Source: an uncultured Lachnospiraceae bacterium (GTDB lineage Bacteria > Bacillota > Clostridia > Lachnospirales > Lachnospiraceae). From it: a stretch of 41,584 bases of DNA. The notes below the pieces were generated by a model. It saw only the letters and a program-made list of their open reading frames with translations, did no database searches and was not told the origin of the DNA. The DNA lies in assembly GCA_947305245.1 (NCBI GenBank), contig CAMZDG010000026.1, forward strand, positions 1 through 41,584, given 5' to 3'. A program made the position numbers and the translations under genes. Positions 35,492 to 41,584 of this stretch are shown piece by piece (positions within the stretch are counted from its first letter, which is position 1; each line of letters starts with the position of its first letter).

Positions 35492-37062
35492 AAAAGAAAC
35501 GCATTTTACAGATCATTTTTTCCATCTTCATTTTCTATCTGATCTTAACGGTTCTTTTGTTCCTGGTGGAGGCCTTTCCCAAGGGCGGAGAGGGGAACAT
35601 CACGAGCTTTGGCGATGCCGCATGGTATCTCCTCGCGACGCTGACCACCGTCGGATATGGCGACATCACGCCGGTCACGCCGCTTGGAAAAACGATCGGT
35701 GCCGTGATGATGATCTCGAGCGCGGGCGTTCTGACCTTTGTGCTTGGTCTGCTGTTCACGCTGCTCTTTGGACGGTTCCTGCCGAGCCTTCGTCTTTGGC
35801 TGTTCCGTCATAAGGAGTGGTACGTGTTCTCCAACCTGGACGAGAGCTCCCAGCTTTTGGCGAGTCGCCTTGCCAAGGACGCGCCGGATGCGGCGTACGT
35901 ATTTTGCGGCAAGGAGGAGAATCTCTCCCAGGAGCATTTTCCGACCATGCATCGTTTCGTGATCCTCGAGGATCCGATCGAGACCATATTAAGTCGGCAG
36001 GATCAGACAAAGCCCTGCAATGTCTTTTTCATGTCCAGGGACGGATGGGAGAATTTCAGCCTGGGCTGTTCGCTTCTTAACCGCGTGAACCGGAAAGACT
36101 TAAAGCTGTATTGCAACGTGGATCACGGCCCGGATCGCGTGCCGGAGGGAATGGTACTGTTCAATCGTCCGGACAATGCGGCGAGGCACTATTGGACTTC
36201 GCATCCCGTGGAGGAAAAGGAGAGCGTCTTTGTCCTGATCGGAGACGGAAAGGTAGCGCAAAGGCTTTTGGAGCGCGGTCTTCTCATCAACGTGCTTCCC
36301 ATGGAGCATCCGCTCGAATACCATCTGTTCGGTGATTGGGAAGATTTTCAGAGAAATCATTATGAGCTCTCCACCGTTGTCGGAATCAATGAGAAATGGG
36401 ACGGCGATGACTGTCTCTTCTTTGAGGGAACGAATTGGAATGCTTCCGCGGAGCTATTAAAGAGGGCGGACCGCATTCTCTTTTGCGGGGATGACGAGGA
36501 GGAGAATCTTTCCGGTATGTCTATGCTTCGCCGATATTTTCCGACCAAGGCTCTGGTGGACGTCTATGCGGGCATTGCGGATGACCGTTGTAGGATCTTT
36601 GGCGGAGATGACCAGTTGCTTACCAAAGAGATGGTGATGCAGGAGAAGCTGAATCAGACGGCCGTGAAGATGAATGAATTTTATCGCCAGAAGACCGGCG
36701 GCGGAAGCACTTGGGCGGAGCTTTCCGAGTTCCACAGGCAGTCCAACATTGCCGCGGCGGACCATCTGCTCACGAAGGTGCGACTCCTTCTTCCGCAGGA
36801 AAATATTACGTCTGTGACGCCGGAGAACTGTGAGGCAGCCTATGCCAAGTATAAGGACCTTCCGGAGAAGCGCAAGGAGGGCTGCAGATGGCTGGAGCAT
36901 AAGCGCTGGGTTCGCTTTCACGTGGTGAACAACTGGAGTTATTCCTCCGTGCGGGATAATTCGCAAAGGCATCATCCCCTGCTGGTACCTTATGAGGAGC
37001 TGACGAGGGAGGAACAGATTTTAGATGATTCCGCATGGGAATTGTTAGGGGAGATCAAGTAA
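35488..37062 (+). CDS. Two-TM K+ channel with Rossmann (RCK-like) and C-terminal RyR domain
   Basis: A 524-residue protein: inner-membrane helix 6-28, pore loop with the K+ selectivity filter TVGYGD (54-59), second helix about 68-92, then two Rossmann/RCK-like modules in the cytosol (about 108-430; VFVLIGDGKVAQRLLERG is the clearest). The end (about 455-524) matches the RyR repeat domain: EHKRW, NNWSYSSVRD, HHPLLVPYEELT and a final Asp-rich turn. RyR domains are named after ryanodine receptors and occur in prokaryotes in signalling contexts, where ligand sensing has been proposed. It begins ATGA across the previous stop and is one base from the next gene. Confidence 0.85.
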   Translation: MKKKRILQIIFSIFIFYLILTVLLFLVEAFPKGGEGNITSFGDAAWYLLATLTTVGYGDITPVTPLGKTIGAVMMISSAGVLTFVLGLLFTLLFGRFLPSLRLWLFRHKEWYVFSNLDESSQLLASRLAKDAPDAAYVFCGKEENLSQEHFPTMHRFVILEDPIETILSRQDQTKPCNVFFMSRDGWENFSLGCSLLNRVNRKDLKLYCNVDHGPDRVPEGMVLFNRPDNAARHYWTSHPVEEKESVFVLIGDGKVAQRLLERGLLINVLPMEHPLEYHLFGDWEDFQRNHYELSTVVGINEKWDGDDCLFFEGTNWNASAELLKRADRILFCGDDEEENLSGMSMLRRYFPTKALVDVYAGIADDRCRIFGGDDQLLTKEMVMQEKLNQTAVKMNEFYRQKTGGGSTWAELSEFHRQSNIAAADHLLTKVRLLLPQENITSVTPENCEAAYAKYKDLPEKRKEGCRWLEHKRWVRFHVVNNWSYSSVRDNSQRHHPLLVPYEELTREEQILDDSAWELLGEIK

Positions 37063-37063
37063 C

Positions 37064-38917
37064 ATGGCATTAGACATGACAGTCATCTTAGTATCGGCGG
37101 CGTTTTTCCTCGCGCTGATCCTATATGTGGCATTGGAGCAGGAACAGAGGGAGAGGATCACCGGCGCGACCTTTTTCATATCGGCCGCGGGCGGCATTGT
37201 GATCTATGGATTCAGTTATTCTCACGGGCATGTTGGCGTGTTCGATCATATCACGGCGATCCTTCGGACGCTGATCGACGTCGGGAGAATGTTCGTCGGG
37301 ATCAATAATGAAGCAGTTTTTCGCGAGGCCTTACATGAGGTAAATGTCTCGGATGACGGCTGGATGCTCCTGTTTTGGATCGTTCATTTTCTGGCTTATT
37401 ATTCCATGGCAAGCGCGGCAGTGCTCGCCTTGGGAAAGGGTGCGATCAAAAAGCTCCAGCAGCTCCTTTTGAACGTGCGCGACGTTGTGCTGATCCACGG
37501 GATCACGGAGAATTCCCTGACGCTTGGACGGCACATCGCGACGGACAAGCATAAGTCAGTGGTGTTCGTGGGACGCGCGGACGCTTCCGCGGAGATCGCC
37601 ATTCGCCAGATGGGCGCGCTTCTTTATTCCGATGACGTGGCCGTGGAGCCTCAGAGCGCATTTATCAAGCGCCTCAATATGCATAAGCCGAAGCGAAGCC
37701 TTCACGTGTATGCCCTTTCGGAGGATGAGGACGCGAACATCAAGTATGCCGTGAGGCTGCTCGCGCATCTAAAGGAGGCGGACGTGGCGCCGCAGAGGAC
37801 CTCTTTGGTGCTCCTTGGACAGGAGGAGCGTCACGGCGGTGAGCTTCAGTTCGTGCGGGACCGCTATGGCTATGGCGAGGTGAAGGCCTTCGACCATTCA
37901 GAGCTGACGGCAAGGCTTCTCGTGCAGAAGTACCCGCTCTGCGACATCGTGGAATTCGATGAAAACGGACTGGCGACGACGGACGTGGATGCACTCCTGA
38001 TCGGCTTTGGCCCCATGGGGCAGGAGGTCCTGAAAAAGCTGATCGCCAACGGGCAGTTCGAGGGCAGTCATTTTCATGCGCAGATCTTCGATCCCAACTG
38101 CGGGGGCGCGGACGGATTCTATCGCAGGCGCTACAGTGCCATGCTATCACATTATGACGTGACCTTCTCGCCCTATGGCGGAAGAAGCTCTCAGTGCTGT
38201 GATTTCCTGGAGGAGCACGCGAAGACGCTGAACTATGTCGTGGTCGCCGTCGGTTCCATCAAGAAGGGCCGTGAGATCGCTTATGGCATCATGGATTACA
38301 TGAAAAGGATGGGACGGGACATTTCCATCTATCAGTGCTGCTCAGACAGCGTGATCTGTCACCGCAGTCATAATGAAAGTGAGTTTTCCAGCCTGCATGA
38401 CGCAAACGTTCTCTATGGCGGCACCATGGACGATCTCGCCATGCGGATCAACCATTATTATAACGACCCCGCGGGTCAGGTCAAACAGCAGTGGATGGAA
38501 TGTGATTATTTCAGCCGCATGAGCTGCAGGGCCAGCGCCGATTTTCTCTCGAGCTACGTGGCAAGGCTCTTTGCGGGACGCTCTAAGGAGCGCGCGCCGG
38601 AGATGCTCGAAAACATGGCAAAGACGGAGCATCTTCGCTGGAATGCGTTTCATTTTAGCATGGGTTACGTGAAGATGAGCGAGGAGACCTGGAAGGCGCG
38701 CGCGGACCTGTTCCGCAAGGAAGTGGAGACCTGCGGCGCCGGAAAGATCCGCATCTCCAAGGATGCGGCGCACAGACAGCATGCCTGCCTGGTTACCTGG
38801 GAGGATTTGGTGGAGCTTTCAGAGAGGGAGAATGCCGTGACTGGGAAGTCCATCGATTATCAGCAGATGGACCGGGATAACGTCATCGTCGTGATGAAGC
38901 TGCTGGAAGAGGCATAA
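37064..38917 (+). CDS. Membrane double-Rossmann protein with RyR-like C-terminus, channel partner
   Basis: A 617-residue protein with about three or four membrane segments (4-26, 34-54, 100-125) and no K+ filter sequence. Two NAD-binding-type Rossmann domains follow: RDVVLIHGITENSLTLG and VDALLIGFGPMGQEVLKKL (GxGxxG variant). Residues about 515-617 are RyR-like: EHLRW, SMGYVKM, an insertion, then QHACLVTWEDL and DYQQMDRDNV. The layout is like the preceding channel but without the pore, so it may be a regulatory subunit. Start follows GGGGAG, two bases after the channel stop. A terminator ends the array. Confidence 0.78.
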   Translation: MALDMTVILVSAAFFLALILYVALEQEQRERITGATFFISAAGGIVIYGFSYSHGHVGVFDHITAILRTLIDVGRMFVGINNEAVFREALHEVNVSDDGWMLLFWIVHFLAYYSMASAAVLALGKGAIKKLQQLLLNVRDVVLIHGITENSLTLGRHIATDKHKSVVFVGRADASAEIAIRQMGALLYSDDVAVEPQSAFIKRLNMHKPKRSLHVYALSEDEDANIKYAVRLLAHLKEADVAPQRTSLVLLGQEERHGGELQFVRDRYGYGEVKAFDHSELTARLLVQKYPLCDIVEFDENGLATTDVDALLIGFGPMGQEVLKKLIANGQFEGSHFHAQIFDPNCGGADGFYRRRYSAMLSHYDVTFSPYGGRSSQCCDFLEEHAKTLNYVVVAVGSIKKGREIAYGIMDYMKRMGRDISIYQCCSDSVICHRSHNESEFSSLHDANVLYGGTMDDLAMRINHYYNDPAGQVKQQWMECDYFSRMSCRASADFLSSYVARLFAGRSKERAPEMLENMAKTEHLRWNAFHFSMGYVKMSEETWKARADLFRKEVETCGAGKIRISKDAAHRQHACLVTWEDLVELSERENAVTGKSIDYQQMDRDNVIVVMKLLEEA

Positions 38918-38938
38918 AATAATATGCGTTCGAATGAA

Positions 38939-38964
38939 AAAAGCCCTGAGTTTTCAGGGCTTTT
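38939..38964. terminator. Bidirectional terminator ending the RyR array and cooT
   Basis: An 11-bp perfect stem, aaaagccctga (38939-38949) with tcagggctttt (38954-38964), has a four-base loop and A/T-rich flanks on both sides. Its right arm contains the stop codon of the - strand cooT gene. Confidence 0.9.
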
Positions 38965-39148
38965 CGCGTACGTAAACATAATTGTCGACCAGATCCACGT
39001 GGGAGATCTCTCCCTTTACTCTGGTGGGAATGCCGAGAACGTTCTTCAGGATCAGCTCGCCGTTCTCATAAGAGATGGAGGCGACGTTCTTGGAGAGCAA
39101 TTCCTTTTCCTCATTGGGTTTTAATAGATAGACGTTAGAAAGGCACAT
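38954..39148 (-). CDS. cooT: CooT-family nickel-binding protein
   Basis: A 64-residue protein starting MCLSNVYLL, with LILKNVLGIPTRVKGEISHVDLVDNYVYVRE, the small beta-rich CooT pattern. CooT dimers bind nickel through Cys2 and serve carbon monoxide dehydrogenase maturation. ATG 39148 is chosen because AGGAG lies eight bases upstream and places Cys at position 2; the GTG at 39157 overlaps the site. It starts one base after the stop of the His-rich gene, so the two form an operon. Confidence 0.82.
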   Translation of the reverse strand: MCLSNVYLLKPNEEKELLSKNVASISYENGELILKNVLGIPTRVKGEISHVDLVDNYVYVREKP

Positions 39149-39149
39149 T

Positions 39150-39473
39150 TCATTCACTCCTTTCAGGCGTATCCTTTTGCATCAGCTCCAACGCGCGGGA
39201 CAGCTCTTCATTCCCCTCGTCAAACAGGGAGATGGCCTTATGAAGCGCCTCGGCCGCCTCGCCGTCTATGGACTTTGCGAGCTCCGTGAGCTCTTCGGCG
39301 TGATGCTTGTTGTGAGATACCATATAGGATAACAGTGCCAGCAGCTCTTCCCTTGAAGTTGCGGCCGACTCATGAGAATGATCGTGCGCGTGATCATGAG
39401 AATGCGCGTGGGAATGATCGTGAGCATGATTATGAGAATGTTCCTGGGTATGATCATGATGGTGCTCTTGCAT
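39150..39473 (-). CDS. His-rich metal-binding protein upstream of cooT
   Basis: A 107-residue protein whose first 35 residues alternate His with Asp, Glu, Ser and Ala (HHHDH, HSHNHAH, HDHSHAH), followed by a helical region (SREELLALLSYMVSHNKHHAEEL). Such tails store or deliver nickel or zinc. I recall similar short proteins in Clostridia near nickel enzymes. Its stop at 39150-39152 touches the cooT start, and it has its own promoter and a GAGGTG site seven bases before the ATG. Confidence 0.8.
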   Translation of the reverse strand: MQEHHHDHTQEHSHNHAHDHSHAHSHDHAHDHSHESAATSREELLALLSYMVSHNKHHAEELTELAKSIDGEAAEALHKAISLFDEGNEELSRALELMQKDTPERSE

Positions 39474-39528
39474 GTTGTTTCACCTCGATTATTTTTGCGG
39501 GAAGTACGTCTTTTCACCCGCGAGTTTT

Positions 39529-39557
39529 ATTCTATCACGAGTGCCAGGGTAAGTCAA
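39529..39557 (-). promoter_or_regulatory. Promoter of the His-rich/cooT operon
   Basis: On the - strand TTGACT (39557-39552), a 17-base spacer and TAGAAT (39534-39529), with TGA before the -10 (extended form). It is divergent from the thrS promoter; their -35 boxes are only eight bases apart. Confidence 0.78.
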
Positions 39558-39565
39558 ATTTACAC

Positions 39566-39593
39566 TTGCATTTTTTAAAGGCCGTGTTATAAT
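39566..39593 (+). promoter_or_regulatory. Promoter of the thrS T-box leader
   Basis: TATAAT (39588-39593) is a perfect -10 preceded by TG at 39585-39586 (extended). A weaker TTGCAT sits 16 bases upstream at 39566-39571. Transcription should start near 39600, at the 5' end of the T-box. Confidence 0.78.
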
Positions 39594-39604
39594 ACATGGT
39601 AACA

Positions 39605-39880
39605 GCTTTGACGGAGACCGAATTCGTTAGCACCTTAGTTACAGAGAGTTGCCGACAGGTGAAAGGGCGACACGAGGATACGAAGGAGACCGCTCCCGAG
39701 CTTCATGTGAGAAAGACCGGATTCAAAGGCGCCAGGTAAGATGCAAGCATCTGAAGGAACGCCGGCGGATATGGACATAAGCATGACGAAGCATCCATCG
39801 TTACTGGATACCCGAGTGAAAAATCAAGGTGGTACCGTGCTTATTTAAGCACCCTTGGAAACAGGGGTGCTTTTTGTATA
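39605..39880 (+). promoter_or_regulatory. T-box riboswitch controlling thrS
   Basis: The leader carries the T-box hallmarks: AGAGAG at 39643-39648, GGTGAAAG at 39658-39665 in the distal stem I, and the antiterminator core AAGGTGGTACCGTG at 39826-39839, whose TGGT pairs with the tRNA acceptor end. A terminator follows. Uncharged tRNA-Thr would stabilise the antiterminator. An ACC triplet at 39689-39691 could be the Thr specifier, but this is tentative. Together with the two promoters it accounts for the 435-base gap between the His-rich gene and thrS. Confidence 0.9.
39848..39875 (+). terminator. Regulated terminator of the thrS T-box
   Basis: A 10-bp stem (39848-39857 with 39862-39871) with one G-T pair and a GAAA loop is followed by TTTTT. 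It is mutually exclusive with the antiterminator just upstream. Confidence 0.88.
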
Positions 39881-39908
39881 CCCCGAAACTCAGAAAGGAG
39901 AGAAAACC

Positions 39909-41584
39909 ATGAAGATCATTTACAAGGACGGAACCGTTGGCGAGTGCCCCGAAGAGGAGGTAACGCACGTACTGCGTCACTCAGCCGCACACATCATGGC
40001 TCAGGCCATCCAGAGACTCTATCCCGAGGCAGACTTTGCCTATGGTCCTGCAACTGAGAGGGGATTCTACTACGACGTGGACCTCGGCGACAAGAAGCTC
40101 ACTGATGAGGATCTTGCAGCCATCGAAGCAGAGATGAAGAAGATTACGAAGGAGAACCTTCCCTTCAAGTCCTTCATCCTTGGCCGTGAAGAGGCCGTGA
40201 AGTTTATGCACGAGCGCGGCGCAAAGTATAAGGAGGAGCACATCGGTGACCTTCCCGAGGATGCCGTGATCAGCTTCTATCAGCAGGGCGATTACATTGA
40301 CATGTGTATCGGACCTCACATCTGCTACACCAAGGCGCTCAAGGCTTTCAAGATCACCGGACAGAGCGGTGCTTACTGGAAGGACAACGCAAAGAACAAG
40401 ATGCTCACCCGTATCAACGGCGTTGCATTTGCTTCCCAGGAGGAGCTTGCGGAATATGAGAAGCAGCTCGAGGAAGCGAAGGCAAGAGACCATCGTAAGA
40501 TTGGTAAGGAAATGGGCCTTTTCATGACGGACGACCTGATCGGCAAGGGCCTTCCCATGTTCCTTCCCAAGGGCTATATCGTATGGCAGGAGCTTGAGAA
40601 TTATATCCGTGCGAAGGAAGTAAAGCTTGGCTATCAGCATGTTTTGACGCCCTGCGTCGGCAGCGTGCAGCTTTATAAGACCAGCGGTCACTGGGATCAT
40701 TATCGTAAGAACATGTTCCCTCCCATGGAGGTAGAAGGCGAAACCTTCGTGCTTCGTCCCATGAACTGCCCTCACCACATGATGATCTATGCAAATAAGC
40801 CTCACAGCTATCGTGAGCTTCCCATCCGTATCGGTGAGATCGCACACGACTTCCGTTTCGAGGCCAGTGGCACCCTGAAGGGTATCGAGCGCGTAAGGCA
40901 CTTCTGCCAGAACGACGCGCACCTGTTCGTAACGCCCGGCCAGATCGAGGAAGAGTTCAAGAAGGTTGTTGACCTGATCCTTGACGTTTACAATGACTTC
41001 GGTATCACGGATTACCGTTGCGTGCTTTCGCTTCGTGATCCTGCGGATACGGAAAAATATTATCCCGATGACGACATGTGGAACAATGCAGAGAACGCAC
41101 TTCGTCAGGTGCTGAACGACATCGGCATCGAGTACACGGAGGAGATCGGCGAGGCTGCCTTCTATGGCCCGAAGCTTGACGTGAACGTGAAGCCCGCAGT
41201 TGGCGGCGAGTACACGCTTTCCACCTGTCAGCTGGATTTCTGCCTGCCCATGAAGTTTGACCTGAAGTACGTTGACAACGACAGCACCGAGAAGACGCCC
41301 GTGGTGCTTCACCGCGCAATCCTTGGAACGCTCGACCGTTTCATGGCATATATCATCGAGCAGACCATGGGGAAATTCCCGACCTGGCTTGCTCCCCTGC
41401 AGGTGAAGGTGCTTCCCGTCAGCGAGAAGACCAATGACTACGCAGCAAAGGTGAATGAGGCGCTCGAGAGCGCAGGCGTTCGTTCCGTGCTGGATGACAG
41501 AAACGAGAAGATCGGCTATAAGATCCGTGAAGGTCAGCAGGTAGACCGCGTGCCTTACATGCTGATCATCGGCCAGAAGGAAGC
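39909..41584 (+). CDS. thrS: Threonyl-tRNA synthetase, 3' truncated, no TGS domain
   Basis: Charges tRNA-Thr in the cytosol. The 558 codons visible run off the window end. The N-terminal TGS domain is missing: after about 20 residues the editing domain begins (HVLRHSAAHIMAQA, HxxxH, then DYIDMCIGPH). The class II core shows the zinc ligands in RPMNCPHH, HFCQNDAHLF and VVLHRAI, and motif 3 in HRAILGTLDRF; the anticodon domain starts near the end (LAPLQVKVLPVS). AAGGAG lies nine bases before ATG 39909. Expression is controlled by the T-box upstream. Confidence 0.95.
   Translation, partial: MKIIYKDGTVGECPEEEVTHVLRHSAAHIMAQAIQRLYPEADFAYGPATERGFYYDVDLGDKKLTDEDLAAIEAEMKKITKENLPFKSFILGREEAVKFMHERGAKYKEEHIGDLPEDAVISFYQQGDYIDMCIGPHICYTKALKAFKITGQSGAYWKDNAKNKMLTRINGVAFASQEELAEYEKQLEEAKARDHRKIGKEMGLFMTDDLIGKGLPMFLPKGYIVWQELENYIRAKEVKLGYQHVLTPCVGSVQLYKTSGHWDHYRKNMFPPMEVEGETFVLRPMNCPHHMMIYANKPHSYRELPIRIGEIAHDFRFEASGTLKGIERVRHFCQNDAHLFVTPGQIEEEFKKVVDLILDVYNDFGITDYRCVLSLRDPADTEKYYPDDDMWNNAENALRQVLNDIGIEYTEEIGEAAFYGPKLDVNVKPAVGGEYTLSTCQLDFCLPMKFDLKYVDNDSTEKTPVVLHRAILGTLDRFMAYIIEQTMGKFPTWLAPLQVKVLPVSEKTNDYAAKVNEALESAGVRSVLDDRNEKIGYKIREGQQVDRVPYMLIIGQKE

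Noticed and set aside
38924..39124. 66-codon frame on the + strand
   Set aside because: Antisense to cooT and starting within the terminator; no ribosome binding site.
39981..41312. Long open frame (443 codons) on the - strand
   Set aside because: It lies entirely antisense to thrS, whose conserved motifs are unmistakable; the translation resembles no family and is a codon-bias artefact.

Overview
The window looks like chromosomal DNA of a Gram-positive anaerobe of the Clostridia, most likely a Lachnospiraceae member. Supporting signs are the syntenic block decarboxylase - guanylate kinase - holB - ricT - trmN6-like - rsmI, meso-diaminopimelate-type cell-wall genes, a T-box in front of thrS, a small protein of the DUF6472 type, a HgdC-type activase and AGGAGG-like ribosome binding sites. 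Species cannot be named. Almost everything is on the + strand; only a dynamin-like gene and a small nickel-related pair are on the - strand. No rRNA, tRNA, phage, transposase or CRISPR array was seen.

Layout. 1-5103: end of a trans-sulfuration enzyme, dapF, a metallo-beta-lactamase-fold hydrolase, a SpoU-type RNA methyltransferase and murE, closed by a terminator. 5253-10944: an L,D-transpeptidase, an HD hydrolase, an Orn/Lys/Arg decarboxylase, a guanylate kinase-like protein and holB. 11000-16479: genes between holB and ricT, namely a signal-peptidase-like protein, an STT3-type oligosaccharyltransferase (WWDxG motif) and, convergent to it, a dynamin-like GTPase. 16728-19904: ricT with a long repetitive basic tail, a tRNA methyltransferase and rsmI. 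19987-22596: a small cysteine-rich protein, an acyltransferase, a PAP2 protein and an E2-like acyltransferase with a changed active site.

22666-38917: a tightly packed same-strand array with no internal terminator: cytosolic GH5, a CbxX-type AAA+ protein, CooC-type ATPase, two tandem TIR-TM-Sel1 proteins, a HgdC-type activase, a membrane GGDEF protein, a truncated AcsB/CdhC-like protein and two membrane Rossmann proteins that end in RyR domains, the first with a K+ channel pore. A bidirectional terminator separates this array from a - strand CooT/His-rich pair. The window ends in thrS with its T-box.

Two themes stand out. First, TIR domains (with a candidate catalytic Glu) lie in the same array as an RyR-domain K+ channel, which suggests a membrane signalling or defence circuit using an NAD-derived messenger; this is inference. 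Second, CooC, CooT, a His-rich protein, a HgdC-type activase and an AcsB-like fragment suggest nickel/low-potential Fe-S metalloenzyme maturation, although no CODH or full ACS is present here. The STT3 gene is a third notable item, a possible protein N-glycosylation enzyme in a Firmicute.

All assignments come from reading motifs by eye; no alignment, profile search or structure prediction was run. Starts were chosen by ribosome-binding-site spacing and family N-termini.
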